A stretch of 39,036 bases of DNA, taken from the NCBI GenBank assembly GCA_903893805.1, contig CAITNM010000004.1, positions 1 to 39,036 of the forward strand, written 5' to 3'. The notes below the pieces were generated by a model. That model searched no databases. It worked only from the letters and a program-made list of their open reading frames with translations, and had not been told where the DNA came from. Made by a program: the position numbers and the translations under genes. Of this stretch, positions 1-7,882 are shown in pieces. Numbering within the stretch: the stretch's first letter is position 1; the number at the start of each line of letters is the position of its first letter. Source of the DNA: an uncultured Alphaproteobacteria bacterium (lineage in GTDB: Bacteria; Pseudomonadota; Alphaproteobacteria; Paracaedibacterales; CAITNM01).

Positions 1-60
1 ATTTATAAATATTGGTGCAACCAATATTGTGTAAAAATTTATTAAAAGAGGAATATAATA
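1..60 (+). promoter_or_regulatory. Leader with 21-base palindrome and ribosome binding site
   Basis: AATATTGGT (8-16) and ACCAATATT (20-28) form a perfect 9-base inverted repeat around a 3-base centre. It could be an operator or the end hairpin of a gene outside the window. AGAGGA at 47-52 lies 8 bases before the ATG at 61 and is a good Shine-Dalgarno sequence, which fixes the start of the first gene. Confidence 0.4.
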
Positions 61-990
61 ATGAAAACTATTCAAAAATTGACACTAGGTTTGCTTGCAG
101 TTGTTTTTGTCGCATCGTGGAATACAACTTTTGCTTCCAACATTTTTCTTGATGTTGAATCAGGCTCAGCAACGCACAGTGGTGTGATTACAGGAACAGC
201 GCAAAAGATAGGTGCTGGTACAATTGTTATGTCTGGTGCTAACGGTTCTAGCTTAACAAGTTTAGAAATTGATGCTGGTCTTGTTCAGTTTGCTTCAACA
301 GGTAATGCTGGTGCGCAAGTTAAATTCGGTTCAGATGTGCCTGGTGGTACTACCGGAAATCTAGAAGTTTTAGCTGCCGCCGTTGATACTAATAGTGATG
401 GAATTAATGATACAGTAGTGGCTAACTCCGTATCATTGCCTGTGCACGTGATGGTTCTGTCAGCTCAACTAAAGGTTGGTTATGGTCTGACTGCATCTTT
501 ATCTAGCCTTACAGATACTTTAACGGCGGCACAAAGATCTGCAGGTGCTAGAAGAACATTAACTGTTGCAGCTCAAACAGCTGCTGAGGTTGCTGCCTCT
601 GGTCTTTCTGTTGGCTCAGCTCAACCCGGTGTTGTGCTGGTTGCTGCAAATATGTCAGCAAGTACTACACGTTTAGCGGTAAATTCAGATGCAACTGTAC
701 AAGTTGGTGGAGCTGGTGCTAGTAAATTGACATCAGCTCTTCATACTATAAATGGCACTCTAGAGCTTTTGACCGGCGCCAGTACTGGTTGTGTTCCTGG
801 CCAAACAGTAATTCAGTCCGGGGGCGTTCTTAAAGTAGCTGCAAGCATAACAGTTCCTCAGTATAACTCGACTACTGACCTGTTTGGTACGGGTACAAGT
901 GATACACTACAGTTTTTGTCAGGATCCAAACTAGTTCTAGGTGCAGGCTCAACTTGGGCGCGTAATATGGCAATCGGTACTGCTTCGTAG
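61..990 (+). CDS. Exported beta-repeat (autotransporter passenger-like) protein, 309 aa
   Basis: Unnamed exported protein. Residues 1-25 are a Sec signal peptide (MKTIQKL, hydrophobic core, cleavage after TFA). The rest is Gly/Ser/Thr/Ala/Val-rich with short repeating strands such as GAGTIVMSGAN and LEIDAGLVQ, which resemble autotransporter-associated beta-helix repeats. There is no C-terminal beta-barrel, so it is not a complete autotransporter. It ends in LGAGSTWARNM, a motif shared with the proteins at 12475-13005 and 37275-38957; the whole mature region matches the last 220 or so residues of the latter. An SD sequence supports the start. The 3' flank is also shared with the right-hand paralog. 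A surface or extracellular location is inference. Confidence 0.8.
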   Translation: MKTIQKLTLGLLAVVFVASWNTTFASNIFLDVESGSATHSGVITGTAQKIGAGTIVMSGANGSSLTSLEIDAGLVQFASTGNAGAQVKFGSDVPGGTTGNLEVLAAAVDTNSDGINDTVVANSVSLPVHVMVLSAQLKVGYGLTASLSSLTDTLTAAQRSAGARRTLTVAAQTAAEVAASGLSVGSAQPGVVLVAANMSASTTRLAVNSDATVQVGGAGASKLTSALHTINGTLELLTGASTGCVPGQTVIQSGGVLKVAASITVPQYNSTTDLFGTGTSDTLQFLSGSKLVLGAGSTWARNMAIGTAS

Positions 991-1011
991 TATTGATTAA
1001 GGTTGGTTGGT

Positions 1012-1031
1012 CCCGCAGTCTAGGCCGCGGG
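1012..1031. repeat. GC-rich palindrome, left copy, 3' of beta-repeat gene
   Basis: A hairpin-forming sequence of the form cccgc...gcggg starts 22 bases after the stop codon at 990. Nearly the same palindrome occurs at 37233-37252, 22 bases after the stop of the inverted paralog. It may act as a transcription end, although no T run follows. It seems to have been copied together with the gene. Confidence 0.6.
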
Positions 1032-1069
1032 TTCAACACAAGTTGTGAAGGTCAAAAACCTAACTACTC

Positions 1070-1110
1070 CGTCATCCAGAGCACTCGTTAGAGGGCGTCG
1101 GGATCCAGTG
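1070..1110. repeat. Dispersed palindromic repeat (GTCATCCAGAG...GGATCCAGT type)
   Basis: One copy of a dispersed intergenic palindrome that begins CGTCATCCAGAGC and ends GGGATCCAGTG around a variable CTC/GAG stem. Other copies lie at 12311-12350 and several times in 13110-13415. It resembles the short palindromic repeats known from intergenic regions of Rickettsiales and other alphaproteobacteria. This copy lies between two converging genes. Confidence 0.75.
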
Positions 1111-1117
1111 AATATTA

Positions 1118-2672
1118 TCAATTTACTCTCCCTGGAACTTCCACAACCCTCAACGTTTTCTCAAACCTTCGCACCAAGGTCTTGTTAGTGCGTAAATCTT
1201 TCAGTTCAATATGAATACTCGTTGGCACTTCTTGTAACACAGCGTTCATATTATTGCGCACCGGATATTGATTTTGTAAAAGGTACGCTTCCTGTTCCAG
1301 CGCTGAATTTTTCACAACTATATTGGCGATAATATCTTTGGGGTGCAGCTTGGGGTGCGCAATGCCAAGCAAACAATCGGCTGATTGCGTTTCATCATCC
1401 GCATAATTTGGGGGGTATTCATCAGCACTCTCAATTATGCTATTTACCAAATCACCACTTTGAATTACGCAGCCTACCGTCACCTCTACACATCGCTGCA
1501 AGCCTTTAACTACGTGTCGCACTTTTGTAATTTTTCCTTCAAATTTACCATCTGCTTTTAATGAATCATTAATGGTTAAATCTCGTCCCAAATTCCAGGA
1601 CAGGGTGCACAAAACCTGTATGCATCTGGCTGATGCTCTAAGTTGCGCTTGCACAATGCGCGTGGCATATTCAATAAATTCCGCACCTTGGCTAGTTTCA
1701 AAAAACATCGCTTTTTCACTTTTTGGTAGTTCTATTGAAATGGGAATGTGGCGAATTCGATGCTGAGTAAACAGGTGTTGGCAATGATTCAATTGCCCTT
1801 GAATCACCATATGTTCCACCCTGGGTTGGTTATACTTCCAATGAATTTTCAAAGCTGTTTTGAAATAATGAATTTTAGTGGTTAAGCTTTTTTCTGCATT
1901 TCCTTGTTTAGTGCAAAAGGGTTTTGTGTATGGTCTAAGCCCACTTAAGTGCATTGGTGTGATTGTTGAATGTTCAACTCGGTATCCACTTTGGCGTCTC
2001 CCTAATCCTAGTCGTTGGTCATTCAGCGGCCAATGGTTAGTCACTGCATCTGGCGTTAAGGTTGCTACAATTTTTTCAGGAAATGCCCGCGCAATGTAAG
2101 GCGATGCATTAAAAGCCCCGCTCAAGTTTTGGGTCCAGTGCACTTTTAAATCAATAACCGCACGACCTAATGGCATGGCAATTTGCTGAATTTTAAATGA
2201 TCTTTCAATGTATTGACCACTCACATCAACGCATCTATTTCCTTTGAAATAATCACTTAAAGCAATTTTTCCTGTGACTCTATTCCAGTAAAAAAGTGCA
2301 TTGCAATTTTCTAAATAATCACTTGGTTTTGAGTCTTTCCCTTGAAAAAATACAGGGTTGTATTCCAGCGACTTAGCCGCCAAAATCGTTTTCAAATCCT
2401 TCTCAAAAGTGGGTGAAATTCCCAGCACTTCAACTTTTGTTAATCGCTGATGATGCTCAAATTGCCCCGACACCACCCCCTGAAACAACAACGTCTCATC
2501 ATCAAAAATGCCTAAATACGCACCATCAGGGGGCACGAAATTCCCAACTACTTAAACGTGCACTGGCCACATGTCCTTCTTGGTGGGTAATGAAAAATTG
2601 CACCACATCCCATTTGCATAAACGGGCATTTGCATAATCTTCCCAGGCGTTTGTAAAACAAAATTTAAACAT
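1118..2672 (-). pseudogene. Phage tail protein gene with a +1 frameshift
   Basis: Read from the ATG at 2672 (preceded by GGAGGAGG), about 47 codons run MFKFCFTNAWEDYAN... to ...SSWEFRAP and then hit TGA. The remaining 470 or so codons (DGAYLGIFDDETLLFQG...) continue in the next frame. Removing one base from the five-C run at 2529-2533 joins the frames as RAPDGAYLG. The total length (1555 bases) is three times 518 plus one, as expected for one inserted base. The order EGHVASARL, W-x-RVTGKIALSDYF, WNLGRDLTINDSL resembles phage tail-hub or tip proteins of alphaproteobacterial siphophages; the exact family is uncertain. The gene belongs to the same decaying element as the head genes at 7262-12066. 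A programmed shift is possible but less likely. Confidence 0.65.
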
Positions 2673-2690
2673 GCCTCCTCCGAAAATATA

Positions 2691-2719
2691 AAAAAACCGC
2701 AGTGGTCATACTGCGGTTT
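2691..2719 (-). terminator. Terminator-like hairpin just upstream of the tail gene
   Basis: On the minus strand a 10-bp stem (core ACCGCAGT/ACTGCGGT) is followed by a T run, ending about 20 bases before the tail gene start at 2672. It could terminate transcription from the gene at 2759-4054. The stem core is the same as in the hairpin before the capsid gene (10271-10305). Confidence 0.7.
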
Positions 2720-2758
2720 GGGTTGGTTATAGTGGTTTGATTATATTTATTAGATGAC

Positions 2759-4054
2759 TTATTTCTCTGATTTTTGCTGAATAAGCATTTCTACTGTTTC
2801 GAATGGTCGCCTTTTATACTGCAGTTGAACATCAATCAATTTCCATAACTCATCTATGACTGAGATTAGTTTTTCGGATGGGTCAGTCGCAGTATCAACT
2901 TCCTCAGAATTTGTGTTGATTGGGCTTCCATTTGGTATTATAGGGTCGGCAATTTCAAGAAGTGGTAGTAAATTTGGACTTGCTGTATTTTGCGATAACA
3001 AACCCTCAGAAGCTTGCAGCTCCGTTCTTTCAGTAGTCAGTGGGTGCGGCAAGTCAGAAGTTATTATGTCCCTTCGTATATTTGCCATTTCTATAGCCGA
3101 CTCAAAAACATGAAGTAGATTACGTTGTGCTGGAGCGCTGGAAAAAGCCTGCTCTGCATCACTGATACTAGGATAATAATCTGCAACTTTTAAGTATCTA
3201 TAAAATTGAAATACGGTGTACTGAGGAAAGCTACAATAAGAATCAGAATCTATCTTAAACGCTTCATGTATTTTCATTGTTGTTTTTACAAGTTGAGCTA
3301 ATGCTCTATTTTCTGACTCTGTTTTATGACTTGCTATGTGATTACAGTTTTCTATCCAATAACTGCTAAGAGCATCTTCAGTATTGCTCTGTGCAATAGT
3401 AATAAGTGCTTCTTCAATTGTATTAGCTTCGCTAAGTTTCGTTTCTTCCTCTGCTATTGTGGACATTACTTCTGCAACAGGCAAAACACGCTCGTGAGGA
3501 TACTTTTTGCAGTTGCTAATAACAAATACCAAACCAAGACTTTTTGTGAATTTTCTTGTATCTATTTCTCCAGAACAAATATCAGTATCTTGGAGAAAAC
3601 TTTTGGGTACGCTTGAAAAAGCTGAAGTAGCTTCTTCAACAGATGGATAATAATTGGCAAGAAACAACAAATCATGAAATGCTTTTACGGTATAGATACT
3701 GCTTCTTGCACTGCTTCTTATAGTGCTTCTTATTAATGTAACCAGAGCTCTATTTTTTTCATCTGAGATGCTATCGCCTATTTTAATGCACGCCGACTTG
3801 TAATAAAAAGGTGAATCAACTTGGGCAAGTAGTTCTGCAATTGTAGGTTTTGTATGATCATCGAATATAATCTCACGATCTGATGAGACTCCTGCACCTA
3901 CACTTGTACACGCAATGTTCATTGCCTTTATTTGTATTGAACCCTCAACAGCTTGAAGTCCCGTTGTTTTAACATTTAGTGGGTGTGGAAATCCAGGCGC
4001 AAAAACCTGCCCAACACTCATCAACATAACCAAACATGACAAAAACTTTTTCAT
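2759..4054 (-). CDS. Exported protein with internal duplication, tandem paralog 1
   Basis: Unrecognised 431-residue exported protein. Residues 1-19 form a signal peptide (MKKFLSCLVMLMSVGQVFA), and GAGGAGC precedes the ATG. The body contains two copies of a helical unit, each with N-R-A-L-x-x-L-(I/V)-x-x-T followed by a segment ending A-(N/D)-YYPS-(V/I)-x-x-A-x-x-AFSS (roughly 80-160 and 220-310). A second internal echo is the motif PHPL...LQA-x-EG, present at residues 23-41 and again at 336-354. The neighbour at 4122-5255 is a paralog in the same orientation, 67 bases upstream. A terminator-like hairpin follows at 2691-2719. No function can be assigned; an envelope or secreted role is inference. 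Confidence 0.8.
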   Translation of the reverse strand: MKKFLSCLVMLMSVGQVFAPGFPHPLNVKTTGLQAVEGSIQIKAMNIACTSVGAGVSSDREIIFDDHTKPTIAELLAQVDSPFYYKSACIKIGDSISDEKNRALVTLIRSTIRSSARSSIYTVKAFHDLLFLANYYPSVEEATSAFSSVPKSFLQDTDICSGEIDTRKFTKSLGLVFVISNCKKYPHERVLPVAEVMSTIAEEETKLSEANTIEEALITIAQSNTEDALSSYWIENCNHIASHKTESENRALAQLVKTTMKIHEAFKIDSDSYCSFPQYTVFQFYRYLKVADYYPSISDAEQAFSSAPAQRNLLHVFESAIEMANIRRDIITSDLPHPLTTERTELQASEGLLSQNTASPNLLPLLEIADPIIPNGSPINTNSEEVDTATDPSEKLISVIDELWKLIDVQLQYKRRPFETVEMLIQQKSEK

Positions 4055-4121
4055 AAAGCTCCTCGCACAAATTTAAAAACCTTAAGTCAGTCTAAGCAAT
4101 AATTTTTAAGAAAAGGTTGAT

Positions 4122-5255
4122 TCATTTTTTATCTTCTTGAGTTTTCGAGATCGTGGTCAAGAGCATTTGCATTACAGCATCACTCTCTTCTTTCCTTAGT
4201 TTTTCTCTTCGTCGCATTTCTTCACGGCTGATATAGCAGTGACTGTAATTACCTGTTGTCTTATCATGCACACCATCCAATTCCAGTCCAAGTGCCCCTT
4301 CGAAGTAAGTGGTTGGCTCAGTAACGGTAGCAAAAGCTTGTTCAGCTTCTTCAACACTTGCGTAATAATCGGCGATTTCCAAATACCTGCATGCGGAAAA
4401 AGGTGAATAGCTAGGCAGATCCATATATCTACCACAATCGGCTGCAAAAGGAGCTCTCATTCGTTGCATGGTTGCTTGAATAAGTTTTGTTAACTTCTGA
4501 TTTTCCTCTGTTGTTTTGTGCATAACTATTGTTTGAAATCTTGAAAAAGTAGAGGGAATATTTAATATTGCCCTATCACTAATGTCTAAAGGTCTATGCG
4601 CCTGTAATGTTTGGAACAATTCATCAAGAGTATTCGCGTTATTAAGCATTGCATTCTCTTGTTCTATAACACGTGTAACTTCCTCAACAGGCAACACGCG
4701 GTTATTGGGTACAAAAACTAGTCCTATTGATCTTGCGAATTTCTCTGTCTCTATTTCCCCAGAACAAAAGTCTCTACCTTGGCGAAAACTTTTGGGTGCG
4801 CTTGAAAAATCTGAAGTAGCCTCTTCAACTGAGGGATAATAATTAGCAAGAAATAATAGATCATGAAATGCTTTTAGGGTATAGGTACTGCTTCCAATTG
4901 TTTCTCTTATTAACGTAACCAGTGCTTTGTTTCTTTCCTCTGGCATACTCTCGGCTATTCTAGTACATGCTCTTCTTAAAAAAACATGTTCGCCATCAAG
5001 TGGTCCACTGTTCAACATCATTAGTGGTTTGTGTTCGCAAGTGGGACCTGCTGCTAATACTTCTGCAATAGTAGTGGCTTTATATATATTCAGTGTAGAA
5101 AGCAAGCGTATTTGTGGTCCTGATCCCATCGAAAGCCTTAGCCTTATTAATCTGTTTACTTCTTCTGTAGCACGATCATTGTTTGTAATAAATATTGGCG
5201 CAAAAACCTGCCCAACACTCATCAACATTCCTAAGAACAAAAAAATTTTTTTCAT
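4122..5255 (-). CDS. Exported protein with internal duplication, tandem paralog 2
   Basis: Unrecognised 377-residue exported protein, clearly paralogous to the downstream gene at 2759-4054. The signal peptides share MLMSVGQVFAP, and both have the block LKAFHDLLFLANYYPSVEEA and a later RVLPVEEV segment. Like its partner it has two internal copies of the unit ending in (N/D)YY-(P/A)-SVEEA (about 110-160 and 270-310). It lacks the C-terminal PHPL extension of the partner and instead ends in a charged Lys/Glu-rich tail. The SD sequence is weak. It was probably formed by tandem duplication and could be cotranscribed with the partner. Function is unknown. Confidence 0.8.
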   Translation of the reverse strand: MKKIFLFLGMLMSVGQVFAPIFITNNDRATEEVNRLIRLRLSMGSGPQIRLLSTLNIYKATTIAEVLAAGPTCEHKPLMMLNSGPLDGEHVFLRRACTRIAESMPEERNKALVTLIRETIGSSTYTLKAFHDLLFLANYYPSVEEATSDFSSAPKSFRQGRDFCSGEIETEKFARSIGLVFVPNNRVLPVEEVTRVIEQENAMLNNANTLDELFQTLQAHRPLDISDRAILNIPSTFSRFQTIVMHKTTEENQKLTKLIQATMQRMRAPFAADCGRYMDLPSYSPFSACRYLEIADYYASVEEAEQAFATVTEPTTYFEGALGLELDGVHDKTTGNYSHCYISREEMRRREKLRKEESDAVMQMLLTTISKTQEDKK

Positions 5256-5371
5256 ATAAACATACCGTAAAATTCAACGCTAACTGCATTGTAAGTAACC
5301 CTAATTAAAAACAGGTTAAGCAAATTTCAAAAAATTGGCTTTTTCTTGAAAACATCGCTACATTGCCTAGT

Positions 5372-6313
5372 ATGTTCTTAATTCACAAGTATAAAATGAC
5401 AGCAATAACTTCTCCTGCTTCAAGTGTTCCTCTTTTCGGATGGTTCGTCCGTCGTGGCTATTTGCAAGGCGTTTTTTGGGCCTTGATGATCTGTCTAGTC
5501 AGTTCAACCAATGACGTGTTAATGCGCTTTTTGGGTGAGCGTCTCCACGTTGTGCAAATCATGTTTTTCCGCTTTTTGTTCAGTACTATTGCCGTGCTGC
5601 CTCTTATGCTGCGCCATGAAAAAAATCTTTTCAAAACAGAGCATCCCAAAAACCATGCATTACGTGCCATTATTGGTGCTGTAGCCCTTTGCCTTTGCTG
5701 CCTTTCAGTGAACATTATGCCTTTGGCTGAAAACACGGCAATCATGTTTTGCGAACCATTATTCTTACTACCAATGGCATACTTTTTACTAAAAGAAAAA
5801 GTTGATAAAAACCGTTGGATCGCAACCCTTGTAGGCTTCATTGGTTTGCTTTTTATCGTGCAGCCAGGGTTAGACAGTTTTCGCTTAACCGCATTTGTGC
5901 CTATGGGTGCTGCAATGCTATTTGCTTATTTGTGCGTTATGGCAAAGCGGATGATTTCAACTGAACATACCCTAACTTTGTTATTTTACTTTGGTCTGGG
6001 AACGTCAATTTTTGCTGGTCTGTTCTTGCCCTTTTTCTGGGTTGCTCCAACGTTGCGAGAACTAGTATTTTTGGTTTTCTTAGGAATTGGCGCGAACCTT
6101 ATTCAAGTATGCTTGTTCCGCGCCTATGCAGCGACTGATGCTTCTGCCCTGGCACCATTCCGCTATACCGAATTTTTGTTTGCAGGAACGTTTGGCTTTT
6201 TGTTCTTCGGTCAAATTCCTGACCTTACAATTATTTTGGGTGCCGGAGTCATTGGCCTTAGCGCCTTTTATATTTCCTATATGGAAACAAAAAAGGAAAG
6301 TGCTAAAAAGTAA
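5372..6313 (+). CDS. EamA/DMT-superfamily inner-membrane transporter
   Basis: About 313 residues with ten hydrophobic segments in two EamA halves, the usual size for the drug/metabolite transporter superfamily. Typical features are the conserved run around AENTAIMFCEPLFLLPMAYF with the following LLKEKVDKNRWIATLVGFIG, and the second-half ending that starts APFRYTEFLFAG. Relatives in Rickettsiales include S-adenosylmethionine importers, but the substrate here cannot be told. The start is uncertain: TTG at 5363, ATG at 5372 and ATG at 5396 are in frame and none has a clear SD; the membrane part begins after all of them. Its stop overlaps the next small ORF as TAATG. It is divergent from the exported paralog at 4122-5255, so 5256-5371 should hold both promoters. 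Confidence 0.88.
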   Translation: MFLIHKYKMTAITSPASSVPLFGWFVRRGYLQGVFWALMICLVSSTNDVLMRFLGERLHVVQIMFFRFLFSTIAVLPLMLRHEKNLFKTEHPKNHALRAIIGAVALCLCCLSVNIMPLAENTAIMFCEPLFLLPMAYFLLKEKVDKNRWIATLVGFIGLLFIVQPGLDSFRLTAFVPMGAAMLFAYLCVMAKRMISTEHTLTLLFYFGLGTSIFAGLFLPFFWVAPTLRELVFLVFLGIGANLIQVCLFRAYAATDASALAPFRYTEFLFAGTFGFLFFGQIPDLTIILGAGVIGLSAFYISYMETKKESAKK

Positions 6314-6435
6314 TGGATGTTCCTAACGACTTAAACCTTCGTGAGGTTTTTTCTAATATCCCAGAGTGTATTCAAGTCCCTCAGTTCCTGCTTGTTGAGC
6401 AGATGGAATTACTAATAAAAATCCTACAAAGGTAA
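6313..6435 (+). CDS. Small 40-aa protein translationally coupled to the EamA transporter
   Basis: An ATG overlaps the stop codon of the transporter (TAATG), a common sign of coupled translation. The 40 residues begin MDVPNDLNLREVF and end in an amphipathic segment EQMELLIKILQR. There is no signal peptide and no known domain. It may be a real small protein, a regulatory peptide or the relic of a longer gene. The exact overlap is the main support. Confidence 0.4.
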   Translation: MDVPNDLNLREVFSNIPECIQVPQFLLVEQMELLIKILQR

Positions 6436-6523
6436 ATAGTATAAAGCGCATAAATCATATCTGTTGTTGTTTATGATTTTACTTTGCCCAACTAATGGTT
6501 AACGAGAAGTTAAATATTTGCAT

Positions 6524-6553
6524 AAAAAACAGGCGCCCAAAAGGACGCCTGTT
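6524..6553 (-). terminator. Rho-independent terminator of the small exported gene
   Basis: On the minus strand AACAGGCG and CGCCTGTT form an 8-bp stem followed by TTTTTT. It starts about 20 bases after the stop codon at 6574, which supports the small gene as a separate transcription unit. Confidence 0.8.
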
Positions 6554-6573
6554 CTAAACAATAGAAGACAGTA

Positions 6574-6741
6574 TTAATGTCCTTTGGGGACCTTTTCTTT
6601 AGGGCCTTTGTCATTTTTTTCGCCATCAGGCTTTTTTTCGCCTTCATTACCTGATGATGCTGCATCTCCTACTGCCATTACTGGTGAAAGCGTTGCTGCT
6701 CCAAAAAATGCAAGAAGCGCTAAACATGTATATTTCTTCAT
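6574..6741 (-). CDS. Small exported hydrophilic protein, 55 aa
   Basis: A short gene with a good SD (GGAGA, 6 bases before the ATG at 6741). The first 23 residues are a signal peptide (MKKYTCLALLAFFG...SPVMA). The mature part of about 32 residues is almost only Gly, Glu, Lys, Pro, Asp and Asn (for example NEGEKKPDGEKNDKG), so it is likely unfolded. A terminator follows. Known function: none. Compare small exported peptides of endosymbionts; a role outside the cytoplasm is inference. Confidence 0.7.
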   Translation of the reverse strand: MKKYTCLALLAFFGAATLSPVMAVGDAASSGNEGEKKPDGEKNDKGPKEKVPKGH

Positions 6742-6887
6742 TGATATCTCCGTAAGGTGTTTCTACCTACAAATTTTGTCATATCTACAAATTAAAGCAA
6801 ATATAAATCTCTTCACATTCCATTTACGAAATGGTGATAGATTGAATTTCTGTAAGTTATTAGCAATCATTGTAATAGAGGTAGAGA

Positions 6888-7226
6888 ATGAAGATATTCA
6901 AAATGATGTTAGTAAATACTGCACACAAAATAGCTTTATGCTTTCTTGCTCTTATTGTTAATAAAAACCCTATTGCAGCTGATCCATGCTTCTTCATAGA
7001 TGCTGAGTTTGGGAACATTGTACAGTGCAGGAGCTATATTCCTCCTGGAACAAATATAATATGCAACGGTAATGGTACAATAATTTTTGAAGAGTATAGA
7101 TTTGCACCTACACCTACTCCTTTTTCTATACGAGTTTTGCTAGAAGGAGGTTTTGCACAAGATCTCACTCACAGTGTAATAGCAGCTCCACGAACTTTTT
7201 GGATGGTGCATCGCAGCGGTGGTTAA
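6888..7226 (+). CDS. Small exported protein, 112 aa, unknown
   Basis: AGAGGTAGAG lies just before the ATG. Residues 1-31 look like a signal peptide with an extended N region (MKIFKMMLVNTAHK), hydrophobic ALCFLALIV, and likely cleavage after PIAA. The mature part has three cysteines (CFF, QCRS, ICNG), which could form disulfides in the periplasm; a DsbD homologue is encoded at 35537-37204. The gene is on the plus strand just beyond the end of the minus-strand phage block, in the place where further tail genes would be expected. No family recognised. Confidence 0.6.
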   Translation: MKIFKMMLVNTAHKIALCFLALIVNKNPIAADPCFFIDAEFGNIVQCRSYIPPGTNIICNGNGTIIFEEYRFAPTPTPFSIRVLLEGGFAQDLTHSVIAAPRTFWMVHRSGG

Positions 7227-7261
7227 AGGTCAAACGCAAGATCGTGCTTAATAAGACTGCT

Positions 7262-7768
7262 TTAAATCTCTTCGCATTCCATTTGCCAGCCAATTTTTAT
7301 GCCCCATTCATTTGTGTTCAATGAATATTGCACAATGCGCATAATAAGTTTTGGTCTGTAGCAGATAAATCCCCCAGTATTGGGCGTTTCTAGTTGCACC
7401 CGTTTTCCCATGGATTGTAAAATTCGAATTTCTGTTTTGTTCTCGTTGTAAGCATATGTTGACCCATCCACAGGAATTTTATCTAAATATAATTCTCGTT
7501 GATTTGGCTCAAATTTTTGCCACAATCGTTGGATGCAACCTAGTTCGATTTCGCGCCCTCGGTATAATCCATCAGTAGCAATAGCAGCTTTGTCACTGCA
7601 TTTGATTACGCTTTTGTATTTTGTATGTGTGTCATCGCCAAGATAAATTAAATCACCATTTATATTTCGGTGAAAATCCCCCTGGGTTATGGGAATAAGT
7701 TCTTGCTCACATCCGCGTGAGGAAAAAGGAGGAAGCCCACCAATATTAATTGTTAATTCTGACTCCAT
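7262..7768 (-). CDS. Phage tail-associated protein, 168 aa
   Basis: Starts at the ATG at 7768, preceded by AGAGG; an upstream in-frame extension to 7795 lacks an SD. The pattern LTINIGGLPPFSSRGCEQEL, then Y-x-S-x-I-x-CSD, and the end CYRPKLIMRIVQYSL...W matches a conserved protein found in siphophage-like prophages of proteobacteria, next to head-tail genes. Its exact role is not known to me; the position after the tail completion gene suits a tail tube or tail-associated protein. This is the last gene of the head/neck block; tape measure and later tail genes are absent here. Confidence 0.65.
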   Translation of the reverse strand: MESELTINIGGLPPFSSRGCEQELIPITQGDFHRNINGDLIYLGDDTHTKYKSVIKCSDKAAIATDGLYRGREIELGCIQRLWQKFEPNQRELYLDKIPVDGSTYAYNENKTEIRILQSMGKRVQLETPNTGGFICYRPKLIMRIVQYSLNTNEWGIKIGWQMECEEI

Positions 7769-7776
7769 AATGACCT

Positions 7777-7881
7777 CTAAGCATTTTGTGCCCAACGGGG
7801 CAGTGCAATAATCAGCGTGCTATCATATCGATCAATAGTGTTTAGAAAATTTTCAATCATATATTCATCAGCATTTGTCAT
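7777..7881 (-). CDS. Small ORF inside the phage operon, 34 aa
   Basis: An ATG at 7881 lies one base after the stop of the DUF3168 gene, and the ORF ends 8 bases before the ATG of the next phage gene, so it fills the gap with tight operon spacing. The product begins MTNADEYMIENFLN and ends IALPRWAQNA, with no signal peptide and no recognisable domain. It could be a real small phage protein or the shortened remnant of a longer one. Compact packing and same strand are the only support. Confidence 0.4.
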   Translation of the reverse strand: MTNADEYMIENFLNTIDRYDSTLIIALPRWAQNA

Positions 7882-7882
7882 G

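Noticed and set aside
61-990. Complete autotransporter (type V secretion)
   Set aside because: The repeats resemble passenger domains, but there is no C-terminal beta-barrel in this or the two related genes.
1005-1060. tRNA-like segment (GGGTTCAA near a GC stem)
   Set aside because: No acceptor, D or anticodon stems can be placed; it is part of the palindrome copied with the beta-repeat gene.
6584-6961. 125-codon open frame on the plus strand
   Set aside because: It is the antisense shadow of the small exported gene at 6574-6741, which has SD, signal peptide and terminator; it also overlaps the next real gene.
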